64,000 nucleotides of DNA, from assembly GCF_036711975.1 (NCBI RefSeq), contig NW_027248939.1, positions 372,001 through 436,000 of the forward strand, read 5' to 3'. Position numbers and translations under genes: made by a program. This document shows positions 31,768 to 42,347 of the stretch, piece by piece; position 1 is the stretch's first letter, and each line of letters begins with the position of its first letter. This DNA is from Onthophagus taurus. Taxonomy: Eukaryota; Arthropoda; Insecta; Coleoptera; Scarabaeidae. Under the pieces are notes generated by a model. It was not told the DNA's origin and did no database searches. It saw nothing but the letters and a program-made list of their open reading frames with translations.

Positions 31768-32062
31768 TACAGATGTATTGCTAAAATGGTCAAAATAGAT
31801 TCTAGGACCATCCAATGTAAAGATTCATCGCAGCCTCGACAGGGTAGGTTGGGACAGTAGTTTGTCTTCATATAGTTCATATATACGAGGAATAAAAATA
31901 ATAATAAATAATAACAAACAATAATAAAAAATAATAAAAAGAAAATTGGTACTCTTACTTACTGTAATGTAGAATATTCGTACCAAGTTTGAAAGATTTA
32001 TCTTTAAGAACAAGAAAGTTATTTTTGATCAGCAAACGGACTAAATTTTCCATAGTGCGGTG

Positions 32063-32290
32063 GTACCTTCTCCAAGTGATATGAGGAGACGGAGCTGTAA
32101 ATCATTAGAAAATACTCCCGCTCCTGCACCAGTCTACAAGAACCATCAGCGTAGATTTTAAGGGTGTTGTTTCCATCTACTTCTGTGGAACCTCAATGAG
32201 TGAGGCATTTCCTTGAAAATGTGAATTTTACCGGTATATAGTTCGTGCAGCATTCTAATAGAGGTGTGTTGTACGCTTTTCTTTCTCCAG
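32063..32290 (-). pseudogene. R1/LOA-like LINE fragment, RNase H start
   Basis: The minus strand encodes NTLKIYADGS (near 32150), matching KIYTDGS of the LINE at 7.9 kb. It is cut at the Transib insertion site and continues at 29014-28780. Confidence 0.7.
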
Positions 32291-32610
32291 TTATGGCTCC
32301 TTTATGTAATTCCTCACACTATTATAATACTGCCAAGATTCGTCTATTTTCAGTGATTTATACCTTTTATAAGCTTTTTTGCGAGTTTTCTGCATCTCTT
32401 TTATCGTGTCTGTTATCCAAGGAGTCGGAGCAACTTATATTTTAAATGTTTTAATAGCCCCTATTAAAAAATATACATTATATTGATGCCCCATCAATAT
32501 CAAAAAGTTTTAAAATATTTTCGGATAAAAAATGTACTTTGTCATCTATGTCCGCCGTATCAAAAATTTGAAAAAAAAAGGATAACTAAAGATCTAAGAA
32601 GAAACTCTCA
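32291..32610 (-). pseudogene. LINE endonuclease-RT linker relic
   Basis: The minus strand encodes DTADIDDKVHFLSENILKLF, then VAPTPWITDTIKEMQKTRKK and AYKRYKSLK, the conserved linker before reverse transcriptase in CR1/jockey/I-type LINEs. The matching RT lies at 28775-27570, so these two parts were probably one element before the R1/LOA-like LINE and then Transib inserted. Confidence 0.65.
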
Positions 32611-33138
32611 TAATTAAAACTAGAAACATATCTCTGTGATGGAGTGTGTACCGCTATCAAAACTTTTCATAGAAAATTATTACTCAATTAATATACAATT
32701 TCGAGTTTGACATATATGGTCCTACATGGTAATCAATACAGCTGGTACCAAAACCATAAAACCAATGAACCACTTATTGGATTAGGTGTCTTGTAATTAA
32801 TACCAGAGAAAGACGACGCCGATAATTATTAATTTTCTGTGGCAGAACTGTTAGGACACATTGTAGAGTGGGTGTTTATATTAAAAATGGGATAAAGTTT
32901 GATGTTTTGTTTCGTTAACTAACACTTTACTTATACAGTGTATGGTTGTTGATACTTGTGCTGACGCATTTTATCTTGTTTCTTTATGAATTTGAATCTA
33001 CGGTCAACACAGTGACTGATCAATCTGATTCTTCAATTAAGTTGGTAACAAAACCCTTCATCGGGTGGTATCGAAATTAGGTTGCTTTTGAGTTGTGCTA
33101 TCACGAGACCTAGACAAAATGCTACTTTTACTTCAATA
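32611..33138. other. No gene seen
   Basis: AT-rich with short frames only. No repeats or domains recognised. Confidence 0.4.
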
Positions 33139-33650
33139 TTATTTTTCTCCATATTTTCCTGATCAAACTCAATGATTATAATATATCATTTAAAAGTGAA
33201 AACTACGAGCTTTAATTTAAAATAGATTTCATTTCTTTGTTTTCATAATCAACTGATCCACGAATTTCTGAATTTCTTTATCTTTAAAGTTTTTAAGGTA
33301 CGTTCGCTGTTACTAAAAATTTTTTACCTACATATTTTCTTTATTCAACTCAACGGATGTTATATACGTCTTCAAAAAGAAGACTTTCAGCTTTAATTCA
33401 AGATAAACCTCATTCCTTAATCTTCATAAGCAATGTTTCCAGGATTTTTTAAATTTTCATAATTTTTGATACTTTTTAAAATAAAAGTAATTTAATGAAA
33501 ATGCCTTTTTTCAATATTATTTTTTCTCCATATTTTCGAATACAAACCAATAATTGTTATAAGTCATTTGAAAGCAAAAAATTTGAGCATTAATTTAAAA
33601 TCTCTTAGTTTTCATAAACAACTGTTTATGAACTAATTTTTGTATTTTCA
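33139..33650. repeat. Three degenerate repeats of about 185 bp
   Basis: Units start near 33139, 33325 and 33511. Each has a TCTCCATATTTTC-like start, a TTGAAAGC or AAAAGTGAAA block, an AGCTTTAATT-like block and a TTTTCATAA block. Identity is roughly 65-75% by eye. This is an old satellite-like array upstream of the secreted-protein gene. Confidence 0.6.
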
Positions 33651-34002
33651 CCGTAGGCTTCCAATGGTGTTATCGCCTTGCAAGCCCTATGTTTATGAAT
33701 CACATTTACTTTCTTCACTAATCAATAAATCATTATGTTGGACTAAAAATATCAGAAGTTCATATCGTTTATCTATATTAAATATGTAAAAATTTTTAAT
33801 TTGGATTAATTGATAAATTTAGTAATGCTTGAAATGTAAGGTATTAAATATTTGAAATATCGTGAATGTCATATCTTATAGGAAATCGTTATTAATTAAT
33901 CAAGTTATTATCAACGAAATAATGTATAAAATTCTTCCACTTTAAATACTTTTATGAATCAACGGAAATGTACCATCAAAATCGATAATTAGTCACTCAC
34001 GT
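33651..34002. other. Upstream region of the secreted-protein gene
   Basis: AT-rich. No open frame or repeat was recognised before the TATA box. Confidence 0.4.
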
Positions 34003-34010
34003 TATAAAAG
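34003..34010 (+). promoter_or_regulatory. TATA box of the secreted-protein gene
   Basis: TATAAAAG lies 207 bp upstream of the ATG. A start near 34033 would give a short first exon ending at 34117, with a 65-nt leader intron (GTAAGT at 34118, GAATTAG ending 34182). The layout resembles that of the myosuppressin gene. Confidence 0.55.
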
Positions 34011-34209
34011 CACAATGCTCGCCTCAATTTTACTATTCGCAAACGCATCGAAGAGTTGTTAATTTAAAACTAAATTCTTGATTCTCCTTACCTAGTTAAG
34101 TGAATTAAAAAATAATTGTAAGTATTATTTTGAATTTATAATTATTTAATTAATTTATATGTTCCCTTTTCAATTGAATTAGAAAAAGTTTGGCCGGGTT
34201 TTCAGAATT

Positions 34210-35262
34210 ATGGAGGCCATTTCTTTCATACTTCTATTGGTTATTTCAATGGCATGTGGTAACCACCATGTTTCCGAATATTCGTCAAGTATATCAAACG
34301 AAGATGTCAATGATGCAGCTATTGAAGAAATTGAACGTTATATTCGTAAAATTCGTTATACTCAAACCGATTACGGCAACATCAAGATGAATCAAAATAT
34401 GTCTGAAAATTCTACTGAACTAAAAAACGAAGAAACAACACATTCTAGACATTTATTAATATCGGACCTATTTCCAGAAGATATAAATTCCACCATACCT
34501 CTAATGGTACCGTATAATGATTCAGAGAAGATAGCTGAGGCAACTTTAACGCCAGCTACGTGGGATCATACCAATGTGCAAATTAATCCAAGTTTACCAG
34601 ATGCTCACGCGGAAGAATCTTATCCAGTCAATCAAATTGGAGAAATCCCAATACTTCCAGCTCATGGTTTATCTGATCCAGTTCCTATAATAAGATTAAC
34701 ATTTGGCCGCTTCAACATCAATTATACCGATAACAAAATGAATACCACCGAACCAGTTATTGATAATAATATGCTCAAACAGGAAATAAATACAAATAAC
34801 TCTGAAAGCTTGAGCCAACCACAAATATTATTCGACCTAATCGATAACACAAATGATTCTCTGGAACAAACGCCTAAAAATACGAAAAGTTTTAATATTG
34901 TCATACGTTTCAAAAGAAGTCTTAAAAGTAAGAGACATCGATGGTCGTCGATTCTAATTAATGGCGATTATTCAACTCCTCAACCATGCCAAAACTGCAG
35001 ATCAACAGTCACGAGCAAGTCAACATCTGTAAACCTTCCGATAACTACAACTGAATCGATAACAAAACAAGTACCTAAAGATTATAACGTGCAGGTGAAT
35101 AGTGTAACTAAAAATGATGAAGCACAAAAGGATCTGCCTTTATCTACTATAATTGCCCCAACATATCGACCATGCTTAACATGTAGACCAAGAACTACCA
35201 GTAAACCAGTATATACACCAAAAGGCCGAAATGGAAAAGGGCGTGGATATTACTACAAATAA
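34210..35262 (+). CDS. Secreted protein with two CxxC motifs, function unknown
   Basis: An uninterrupted 350-codon frame. The first about 17 residues (MEAISFILLLVISMACG) form a signal peptide. The chain is polar and Asn/Thr-rich, with at least eight N-glycosylation sequons (residues 63, 67, 93, 103, 171, 178, 196, 215). Basic clusters at 235-236 (KR) and 239-244 (KSKRHR) could be proprotein cleavage sites. After them come two related units: PQPCQNCRSTVTSK (257-270) and YRPCLTCRPRTTSK (319-332). The C-terminus is basic and Gly/Tyr-rich (GRNGKGRGYYYK). Only the four motif cysteines plus Cys16 in the signal peptide occur. I chose this ATG because it gives the signal peptide and follows the leader intron. 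A polyadenylation signal lies at 35483. I do not recognise the family. A secreted or processed extracellular, cuticle or seminal protein, or a peptide precursor, are possibilities only. Confidence 0.85.
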   Translation: MEAISFILLLVISMACGNHHVSEYSSSISNEDVNDAAIEEIERYIRKIRYTQTDYGNIKMNQNMSENSTELKNEETTHSRHLLISDLFPEDINSTIPLMVPYNDSEKIAEATLTPATWDHTNVQINPSLPDAHAEESYPVNQIGEIPILPAHGLSDPVPIIRLTFGRFNINYTDNKMNTTEPVIDNNMLKQEINTNNSESLSQPQILFDLIDNTNDSLEQTPKNTKSFNIVIRFKRSLKSKRHRWSSILINGDYSTPQPCQNCRSTVTSKSTSVNLPITTTESITKQVPKDYNVQVNSVTKNDEAQKDLPLSTIIAPTYRPCLTCRPRTTSKPVYTPKGRNGKGRGYYYK

Positions 35263-36289
35263 TATCTCTGAAAAGTTAGTGGACTGAATTGAATGAATTG
35301 TCTAACAACCGAATTGACAACATATGGACTATATCTATATGGCCAACATGCCACCATTTTTATTATTTTATTACTCTTCATGACTAAATATAGATCAAAA
35401 TAATGTTTTCCATTATTCATAAAGAAACTTGATATTATTGTATATGTATAACCTTATTATATTATTGATTTTATACTAATCAAATAAAGATAAATCAAAA
35501 GCTATTTCTTTTTGTTATTGCTTCCTGGCTAAACGTCTGTTCATAGCTTCAACGTGCTAAGAACATGACAGCTTTGCGAATGATGACAGCTTATTAGAAA
35601 AGACATTAAAAATCTGTTTGCAAAATAAGGAAAAAAAGATTACAAGAAAGAGTTTTTGGCAACAAGGCAAAAGCATCCCTGGAGAATATTCAAAATGAAT
35701 TTTTATTGAGTATCTTCTAAACACAATTATTTTCTTTATAGTGTGTGTGATTTTAATTGTCACGGCATATACCTCGACTATTGAATGATTATTTATGTAA
35801 AATTGAACCATACTCGATATCAGAGTATCTGAATTATAGTTGAGTTATAAGAAGTATAGTTTGAATTTTTTGTTATTTGGTCCTAAGGTATACTACTGTT
35901 TTTTGTGACGTTTGACGTTCTGTTCTTTATTTTATTTACGTCAATAAATGTATTATTATCATTATGAACGATTCGAAACATGTACCACTGGTACCGGAAA
36001 TACGACAGGTTTCACAAACGTAGTTATATTTAGCCAGGCCCACACAATCTACATATTCTCTTCTCATTCCTGAAAAATTATAAGAGATTTGTAAACCACA
36101 GAACATCTTCGAAAATATTTAGATATCTTTAGATAACTTTATTTTATCAGAAATTATAAATTTTCTAGAATGGATATCGAATTATTTGACAGAAGCAACC
36201 CAACGAGCCATTCAGAAAATGGAAACTGTTGTAAAAAATAGGATATTCCGTTTTCATTAAATCATCCACTATAAAAAAAACTGGGTACC
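35263..36289. other. 3' region of the secreted-protein gene, then no gene
   Basis: AATAAA at 35483 probably ends the transcript. The rest is AT-rich with short frames only. The sequence from about 36120 begins to resemble 62760 onward. Confidence 0.45.
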
Positions 36290-36724
36290 TACATAAAATT
36301 AGCTTTGTAGATTACAGCTGATGCATAAAGTCTTATTGTAATAACACCATCATAAAAATCCCATTTTATTTCACTTAAACCCGTAATGATCTTTCTTAAT
36401 GTCATTGAAAAGTGCATTCGTTGCTACTGAAGGTTTCATTAAAAAATCGAAACACTTGGAATCAATCATAAAATTGACGTTACAGTGAGTTTATCTGCAG
36501 CTAACGGCTTACGCGGTTGCGTTGGGTTGTTGTTGGTTCTTATACCTACTTCAATAAGAGAGAATTTATTAGTGAGTCTTCCACACGTTTTTAATATTAA
36601 CACTATTTCAATACTCAAGTTCAAGCCGATTCTTATGTTTCATACTTAATTTTAAAGGTTTAATAGAATACCAAGTGTAATTGGATCTCAAATTAACCCC
36701 ACCATTAAAGTTGCGTAGAACAAA
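36290..36724 (+). promoter_or_regulatory. Conserved upstream block of the odorant receptor
   Basis: Bases 36290-36724 match 62890-63337, upstream of the second receptor, over most of their length. Shared blocks include GCTGATGCATAAAGTCTTAT, GAAGGTTTCATTAAAAAATC and CTAACGGCTTACG. The duplication therefore included promoter sequence. Which elements are functional cannot be told. Confidence 0.6.
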
Positions 36725-38127
36725 ATGACGAAAACATTTGGTTTTTATCTTCTGGAAGATTATTTTCGAAAATACCACTGTTGGTCCATTTCGCGTGGTC
36801 TTCGAGGACTCGGCCCGATAATTTTAATTAGTATTAATATAGTGTGGGAAATGTACCCTTTACTAATAGAACTTCAAAGTGGGTGTTATTTAACAATGAA
36901 GAGAAACACATAATTTTTTTTTTAATGATTTTAGATTACACGAAGAGTTTTGAAAAAATTTTATTTCATATGGGGTTTTCCGCGTTGGTGGTATTAGTCG
37001 TTTGTTGTAACATTCAGTTTCATCGCAATCAACAACGTTTAACACAAATGATTAATTTATTGAGTGACTTTAATTTCCGCAATCCAGAAGGAACAAGATT
37101 TCTTGATAAAAAACTGAAAACTTCATTAAAAATAATTTATTATGGAGGATTTTTTATTGTGTTTTTTACTACAAACAGTTTTTTGTTGAATGTTAATTGC
37201 AACAGTTTTAAAAATACCGAGCATTGTTTAATAATGGTATATTACTTTCCGTATCAATTAACACATTGGCAAATAACATTATTGATGTTCTTTCAAATGT
37301 ATACTTTGTGGGTTACACTCAATGTTTTACTACTTTTTGTCTTATTAGCTTGGTATTCCATAGAAATCTTAATCCTACGTATAAAAAGTCTTAATGAAAT
37401 GATTGGTAACATAAGTTTGATAAACAGTAAGGAAGTAAATTTTAAATCTTTGCGTCCTATTGTTCTTTATCACCAAGATATATTCAGGTATTGTGATCTC
37501 TCATTGATGATATTTCATACCATTCACCTTTTAAATGTTTCTCTTGTTTTAGAGTGTGTAATGTCGTTATAAAATTCTTTACTAGTTTTCTAATACCAAC
37601 AAAAATTTTAGTTTCAATTTGTTTAACCACGTCTATTATCGAATTTGCATTGGTACGCATTTTTATAAAGAATTATAGTCTATTAATTAATATAATATAA
37701 TACTTTTAGAAAAGGGATTTAATAAGTTTTTCTCTTATCACAATGACCTTCTCTTCGTTATTGGTACTTCATACAACTGCACAAAAAATCACAACTGCGG
37801 TATAAATAAGAATTCGTATAATAAAATAATATTAACATATTTTTTGTAATAGACTAGTAGTGTGGCGGAAGCAGTTTATGATTTGAACTGGTATGAAGCC
37901 GATGTGTCTACACGAAAAGATATTCTAAACTTATTGTGTTTTACACAAAAGAGGTTCGCTATTGAATTACCTGTATTCGGTGAAATGTCGCATGCAGCAG
38001 CAGCAAAAGTAAGTAAATTATTCTGTTATAGATTAAAAATAATTAAACTGGCATTTTTAAGCAATACAAGATGGTTTATCTTTTTTATAATTGGGTATTA
38101 AATGTTACGAAGAAACGATACATATAG
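36725..38127 (+). CDS. Odorant receptor, six exons
   Basis: Exons 36725-36878, 36935-37487, 37553-37652, 37710-37799, 37853-38008 and 38062-38127 join in frame (phases 1, 0, 0, 0 and 0 after completing split codons) to 372 residues. All introns are 53-65 nt with GT/AG ends. The start MTKTFGFYLLEDYFRKY precedes about seven hydrophobic segments, for example FSALVVLVVCC, IIYYGGFFIVFF and VLLLFVLLAWYSIEILIL. Exon 5 carries the C-terminal signature of insect odorant receptors, with LNWYEADVSTRKDILNLL and FAIELPVFGEMS. Insect ORs are ligand-binding subunits of Orco-gated cation channels in sensory-neuron dendrites; the ligand cannot be predicted. The length is near the usual 370-420. A gustatory-receptor assignment is less likely given the exon 5 motif. 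Paralogues lie at 63338 and, as a relic, at 4104. Confidence 0.87.
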
Positions 38128-38408
38128 ACATTTCTTTTTTTAATTATTTAGCACTTAATTATGATATCTAATTCGAAATAATGTACAGGGTGTCCAAATT
38201 TCGATGGGTTTGCAGGGTATCGCAGTTATTATGAAAGATAAAAAGTTGCGGCTATCCCAATTTCGTTTAGTACAATATAGTTTTCTAATGTACAAATATT
38301 ATTGCTTTATTTATGCTGAAAAATAAAAATTAGTGCTGAAAACTGTAACCAATATTAAATAAAATGAGTAAATTAATAATAATGATGTTTAACTAATCTA
38401 AGGGTACC
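38128..38408. other. No gene; one-sided transposon end
   Basis: At about 38183 TACAGGGTGTCCAAATTTCG resembles the end of the MITE at 31403, but no matching inverse end follows nearby. The rest is AT-rich. Confidence 0.45.
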
Positions 38409-38599
38409 TACGTTTATGTTGGAGCTGCGATAAACGATAAGAGCGACGATACTAGCGAAGCAAAGAAAATGTTGTCATTATTTTATATGCAGTTGTGTAT
38501 ATTGGAGTGCCGCGTTGAGACGCGCGTCGCTATATATTAATTCATAAAAATGAATTTTGCGCTGCTCTTATCATTTATTGCAGCTCTAACATAAACGTA
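38409..38599. repeat. About 190-bp MITE
   Basis: The left end TACGTTTATGTTGGAGCTGC and the right end GCAGCTCTAACATAAACGTA are inverted over about 35 bp with few mismatches. The interior is non-coding and relatively GC-rich. Confidence 0.7.
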
Positions 38600-38619
38600 C
38601 TATAACGTACTCCCTCTCT

Positions 38620-39135
38620 ATCACCAATATTACCACCAACTCCAACATCCCTTGCATCTACATCTTCAGCACCACAACATTCTCTGTCGGAAGTAAGCAA
38701 GCAGCCTGATAATTCTGAAGTAGAACTGCCCGAAATTCTTCCGACTGCTAGAAAACAATGTAGTAAAAAAAGAAAATCTTGTACATCTGAAAATGATGCC
38801 GATAAAGCAGTGGCAGCATATTACGTTACGAAAAAAAGTCACTTGGATCTAAAGACGCAAGGAAAGAGGCACTTTGAGACTTTTTCAACAGCATTGTGCC
38901 CGACATCTAGCCACTGACTGATAAGACTCCACTGACACTGACTTAATTCATGACATAATAAGTAATAACACCATGTTAGATAATGTTCCTCAAAAATTTC
39001 CATCAGAAACAGCGTCGCTAACTGGTAGCTTCCTTTCAACATTCGATCCCACTCCTACAAGTAATGAATATAATCCTCCTTTAACTGCTGAACCACAACT
39101 AGAAACGAACACTTTTCAGTACCATCAATTATAAT
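38620..39135 (+). pseudogene. MADF/BESS-type protein relic
   Basis: One frame (about 38680-38880) encodes a Ser/Pro-rich acidic stretch with ELPEILPTARKQCSKKRKSC. A shifted frame gives FFNSIVPD (38881-38904), the core of a BESS motif, followed by a TAG. Later sequence encodes PQKFPSETASLTGSF. BESS motifs follow MADF DNA-binding domains in insect regulators and in the accessory protein of PIF/Harbinger transposons. The MADF domain is not visible. A link to the Harbinger nuclease relic at 49970 is inferred. Confidence 0.5.
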
Positions 39136-39183
39136 CCTAATAGAGATGTACATATTATATTTATTTTTTGAAAGTTTTTTATA

Positions 39184-41354
39184 CAGGGTGTCCCAGACCA
39201 CCCGTACCAGCCAATTTATTCGGAAACGGTGAGTCCTAGAGAGTTGAAATAAAAAATTCGTCAACTAAAGTAGACACCCTCCTTCTAGATAGTGTGTTAC
39301 GACCGACCAACAACAACCGGAAGTGGGTGCAATTGAGTAGTACTTTAATATTTTATATGTAAAGAGGGGTCAATTACGATATCATCGTAAAGAACTCTTC
39401 AATAGAAATCTCTTTTGCTTGAAAAAAATTTTTATATTGCTAATCGTTTTCGAAATAATCCACCCTAATTGTTGGTACTTTTTACCGGTGTTATTTAAGT
39501 TGACAAATAGATGTCGCTATTCGTCGTTTTGAAAAATCGTGTATTTTAGAAATGGTTGGTTAATAACAAAAAATTGTTTTTACTAACAAAATGTTATTGA
39601 CAGAACGTCAACTTTGTGAAACTAGCAGTTATCAATTCTTCGTATTTATCTTGAACAACTAATTAGAATTTTATTTAAACATCAACATGCCTTTCAACAA
39701 TGAAGAAGCGTATGACATGTTGATGTTATTGGGGGAATGCAGACAAAATTTTCGGGCTGCCGAAAGATTGTATGCCGAGCGCTTTCCTTACCGACCACAG
39801 CAAAGTCGTCATGTCTTCAGTCGTCTTGCTTGTAGAGTTAAGCGATTTGGGGTAGTTCGTCCTCATCACAACATCAGACACAGAATAAAAAGAACCGTGC
39901 AAGACAATCGAACAGCGGAGGTAATAGCCGGTGTTGAGTTATACCCTCATTTATCCGTCCGTGATATGGCAAGGGAATTCGATATCACCAAGAGCTCAGT
40001 CCAACGGATATTAAAAGAAAATAAATTTTACGCTTATCATGTAAATCTTTGCCAAGAATTAAGAGATCAAGATTTTAATAACCGATTACAATTTTGTAAT
40101 TGGTTATTAGGCCAAACTCAATTTTTTCATCGGAATATCCTTTGGACAGATGAAGCGACATTTAAAAGTAATGGGCAGTTAAACCTGCACAATGCCCACT
40201 ACTGGTCAGAAGTTAACCCCCATTGGATGGTTGAAATGAACAATCAAAATCTGTGGTCTCTAAATGTGTGGTGCGGGATTTTGGGCGACACCATAATTGG
40301 GCCCTTTTATTTTGATGGCACTCTCAATGGTCGCAGGTATGCGGAATTTCTTGCTGGCACATTGCAGCATGATTTGTTGGGTGACATTCCACTAGCAATA
40401 AGGAGGAGATTGTGGCTACAACAAGATGGCTGCCCAGCACATTATGCTGCGGTATCTCGTGCGATTTGTGACCAAAAATTCCCTGGGCGATGGATTGGAA
40501 GAGGAGGTTGTGTGGCGTGGCCAGCATGATCACCCGATTTGACCCCTCTTGATTTCTATCTTTGGGGTCGACTTAAGAATTTAGTTTATAAACATCGACC
40601 AACAACAAAGGAAGAAATGAAGAACAGAATTCAAGAAGCGTGTCAGAATTTAAGTGCAAGAGAAATTTTAAATGCGGTAGATAGTGTAAGGCTCCGGCTT
40701 GAAAAATGTGTTGCTCAAAATGGTAGACAATTTGAACATTTATAATCTTTATTATCTTGATTTTGTTAATTTTTTATTAGATTGAGCGTTTTGTGTCGTT
40801 TTGTCGTCCAAATAATTCCTTTCCATAGTTATTTTATTCATTTGTTTAATAAGAACTGGTATTTTTACTTTAATTTATTAAGTTTTATTATTTAGTGTTT
40901 TGTAATATTCTTCTGTGGTAAAAAAAACTCCTTGTTATTTTATTCATTTTGTTAGTAAAAACAATTTCTTGTTATTAACCAGCCATTTCTAAATTACACG
41001 ATTTTTCAAAACGACGAATAGCGACATCTATTTGTCAACTTAAATAACACCGGTAAAAAGTACCAACAATTAGGGTTTATTATTTCGAAAACGATTAGCA
41101 ATATAAAAATTTTTTTCAAGCGAAAGAGATTTCTATTGAAGAGTTCTTTACGATGATATCGTAATTGACCCCTCTTTACATATAAAATATTAAAGTACTA
41201 CTCAATTGCACCCACTTCCGGATGTTGTTGGTCGGTCGTAACACACTATCTAGAAGGAGGGTGTCTGCTTTAGTTGACGAATTTTTTATTTCAACTCTCT
41301 AGGACTCACCGTTTCCGAATAAATTGGCTGGTACGGGTGGTCTGGGACACCCTG
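39184..41354 (+). mobile_element. Tc1/mariner-type element with 410-bp inverted repeats
   Basis: The ends read CAGGGTGTCCCAGACCACCC inward and are flanked by TA (39182-39183, 41355-41356). The inverted repeats 39184-39593 and 40944-41354 are almost identical, with perhaps 2-3% mismatch by eye. The single gene between them lacks only one codon of being open. Ends, TA duplication and transposase all support a complete, fairly young insertion of 2171 bp. Confidence 0.92.
39687..40745 (+). pseudogene. Tc1/mariner-type transposase with one stop codon
   Basis: The frame is open for 353 codons except for TGA at 40527-40529. Residues 1-60 form the helix-turn-helix typical of DUF4817 proteins (MPFNNEEAYDMLMLLGECRQ). 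A second DNA-binding part follows (LSVRDMAREFDITKSSVQRI). The DDE_3 catalytic region has ILWTDEATF (Asp155), WLQQDGCPAHY (Asp247) and SPDLTPLDFYLWG (Asp284), with 36 residues between the last two. The stop falls two residues after WP and three before the third Asp. It probably arose from CGA by a C-to-T change, since Arg is usual there. Translation as it stands gives a 280-residue protein lacking the third catalytic Asp. Confidence 0.9.
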
Positions 41355-41927
41355 TACAAATATCTACATTGTATAACAAAGCTTGTTTTGATCTCTGAAA
41401 TAAATAAGACTGTTTTGAGGAAACAGCATTTTATTTACCTTAACCTCTTAAGCGCTCTTTTGAAAGATTTTTTTCTTTAGCATATTTTTCGCCAAGTATT
41501 TCACCAAGTTTTCAAAAAGTGGCGAAATATTTTCAAGCAAAATTTTTTTTGGCTCTTTTTGGCAGAGGAATAAAAATATAAGTATTGTCCGCTAGTTTGG
41601 CGATACTTAACTCCAGGTTCATTGTGTAAATTAATAGTTAAGAATTGAATAAATCCAATATTTTGTTCCACAATTATATTTATTTTATTTCAATCTGTAC
41701 AACACGTGTTTCGCTTATCTTATATAAGCGTCATCAGGTACAACTAAGGTAATTAAATTAGGTGTTAAAATTATAGTCAAAAGCTTAAAAATTAATAATT
41801 ACCGTCAGTTACGTCAGAGTTGCAATGCATTAAGAGAAATAAACATAATGAAGGCGTCGAGAGACTTGAATTACAGTTCAAAGAAGAACAAATTGAAAAA
41901 CTAAAAAATATTCAAATTTAAACTAAT

Positions 41928-42237
41928 GTTAGGGATATTTTGTGTGCGGGAGATTTTGGGTTGGTAGTGCGGAGCGTGGGGTGGCAATGGAGTGATTCCC
42001 GCGGTCGAAAAGGTTCTGAGACGTCAGATAAAAACGAACAGGTTTGAACAAGACGGAGAGAGTCGAACAAGAGAGTTGGTGCGTGGCAGAGGTAAAAAGA
42101 CGTGTATCGCGAGAAAGGACGGACTAAACGGGTGTGTTTTTGAGAAGTATAAACGCTGAACTGAATTACATTGATATTTTGAATGAAGTTTCAATAAAGT
42201 TGTTGATTAGTTAAATTTACGTGAGGGTATTTACTTT
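41928..42237 (+). repeat. 5' LTR
   Basis: Begins TGTTAGGG and ends near TATTTACTTT. It contains AATAAAG at about 42193. It differs from the 3' LTR by one single-base indel and about three substitutions. The element's leader starts with ACTTCAGAAGTGGGATA, the presumed primer-binding region. The 3' border is uncertain by 3 bp because the following bases repeat. Confidence 0.9.
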
Positions 42238-42347
42238 ACTTCAGAAGTGGGATAAAACTAAATTTAACCACGTGTTGGATCGGACATTTTCGACGGGTGA
42301 TTCGAGTGTGTCTTGGATTCTTGTGTGAGTTGAATTGTGAGAACAAA

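Larger units (their letters stand above)
29020..32057 (+). mobile_element. Transib transposon (RAG1-related transposase)
   Basis: The ends read CACTATGGAAAATTT inward from both sides, with imperfect inversion to about 36 bp. They are flanked by the 5-bp duplication CGGTG (29015-29019 and 32058-32062). CACWATGG ends and 5-bp GC-rich duplications are the signature of Transib, the superfamily from which the RAG recombinase core derives. The element splits the RNase H domain of a LINE, which confirms its borders. It carries a partial transposase (29632-30590), a MITE (31403-31767) and about 140-bp subrepeats. At 3038 bp it is near normal Transib length, but the transposase is damaged. Confidence 0.88.

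Noticed and set aside
34190-34390. 66-residue frame overlapping the start of the secreted-protein gene
   Set aside because: Another frame of the same exon. It lacks a signal peptide and ends early.
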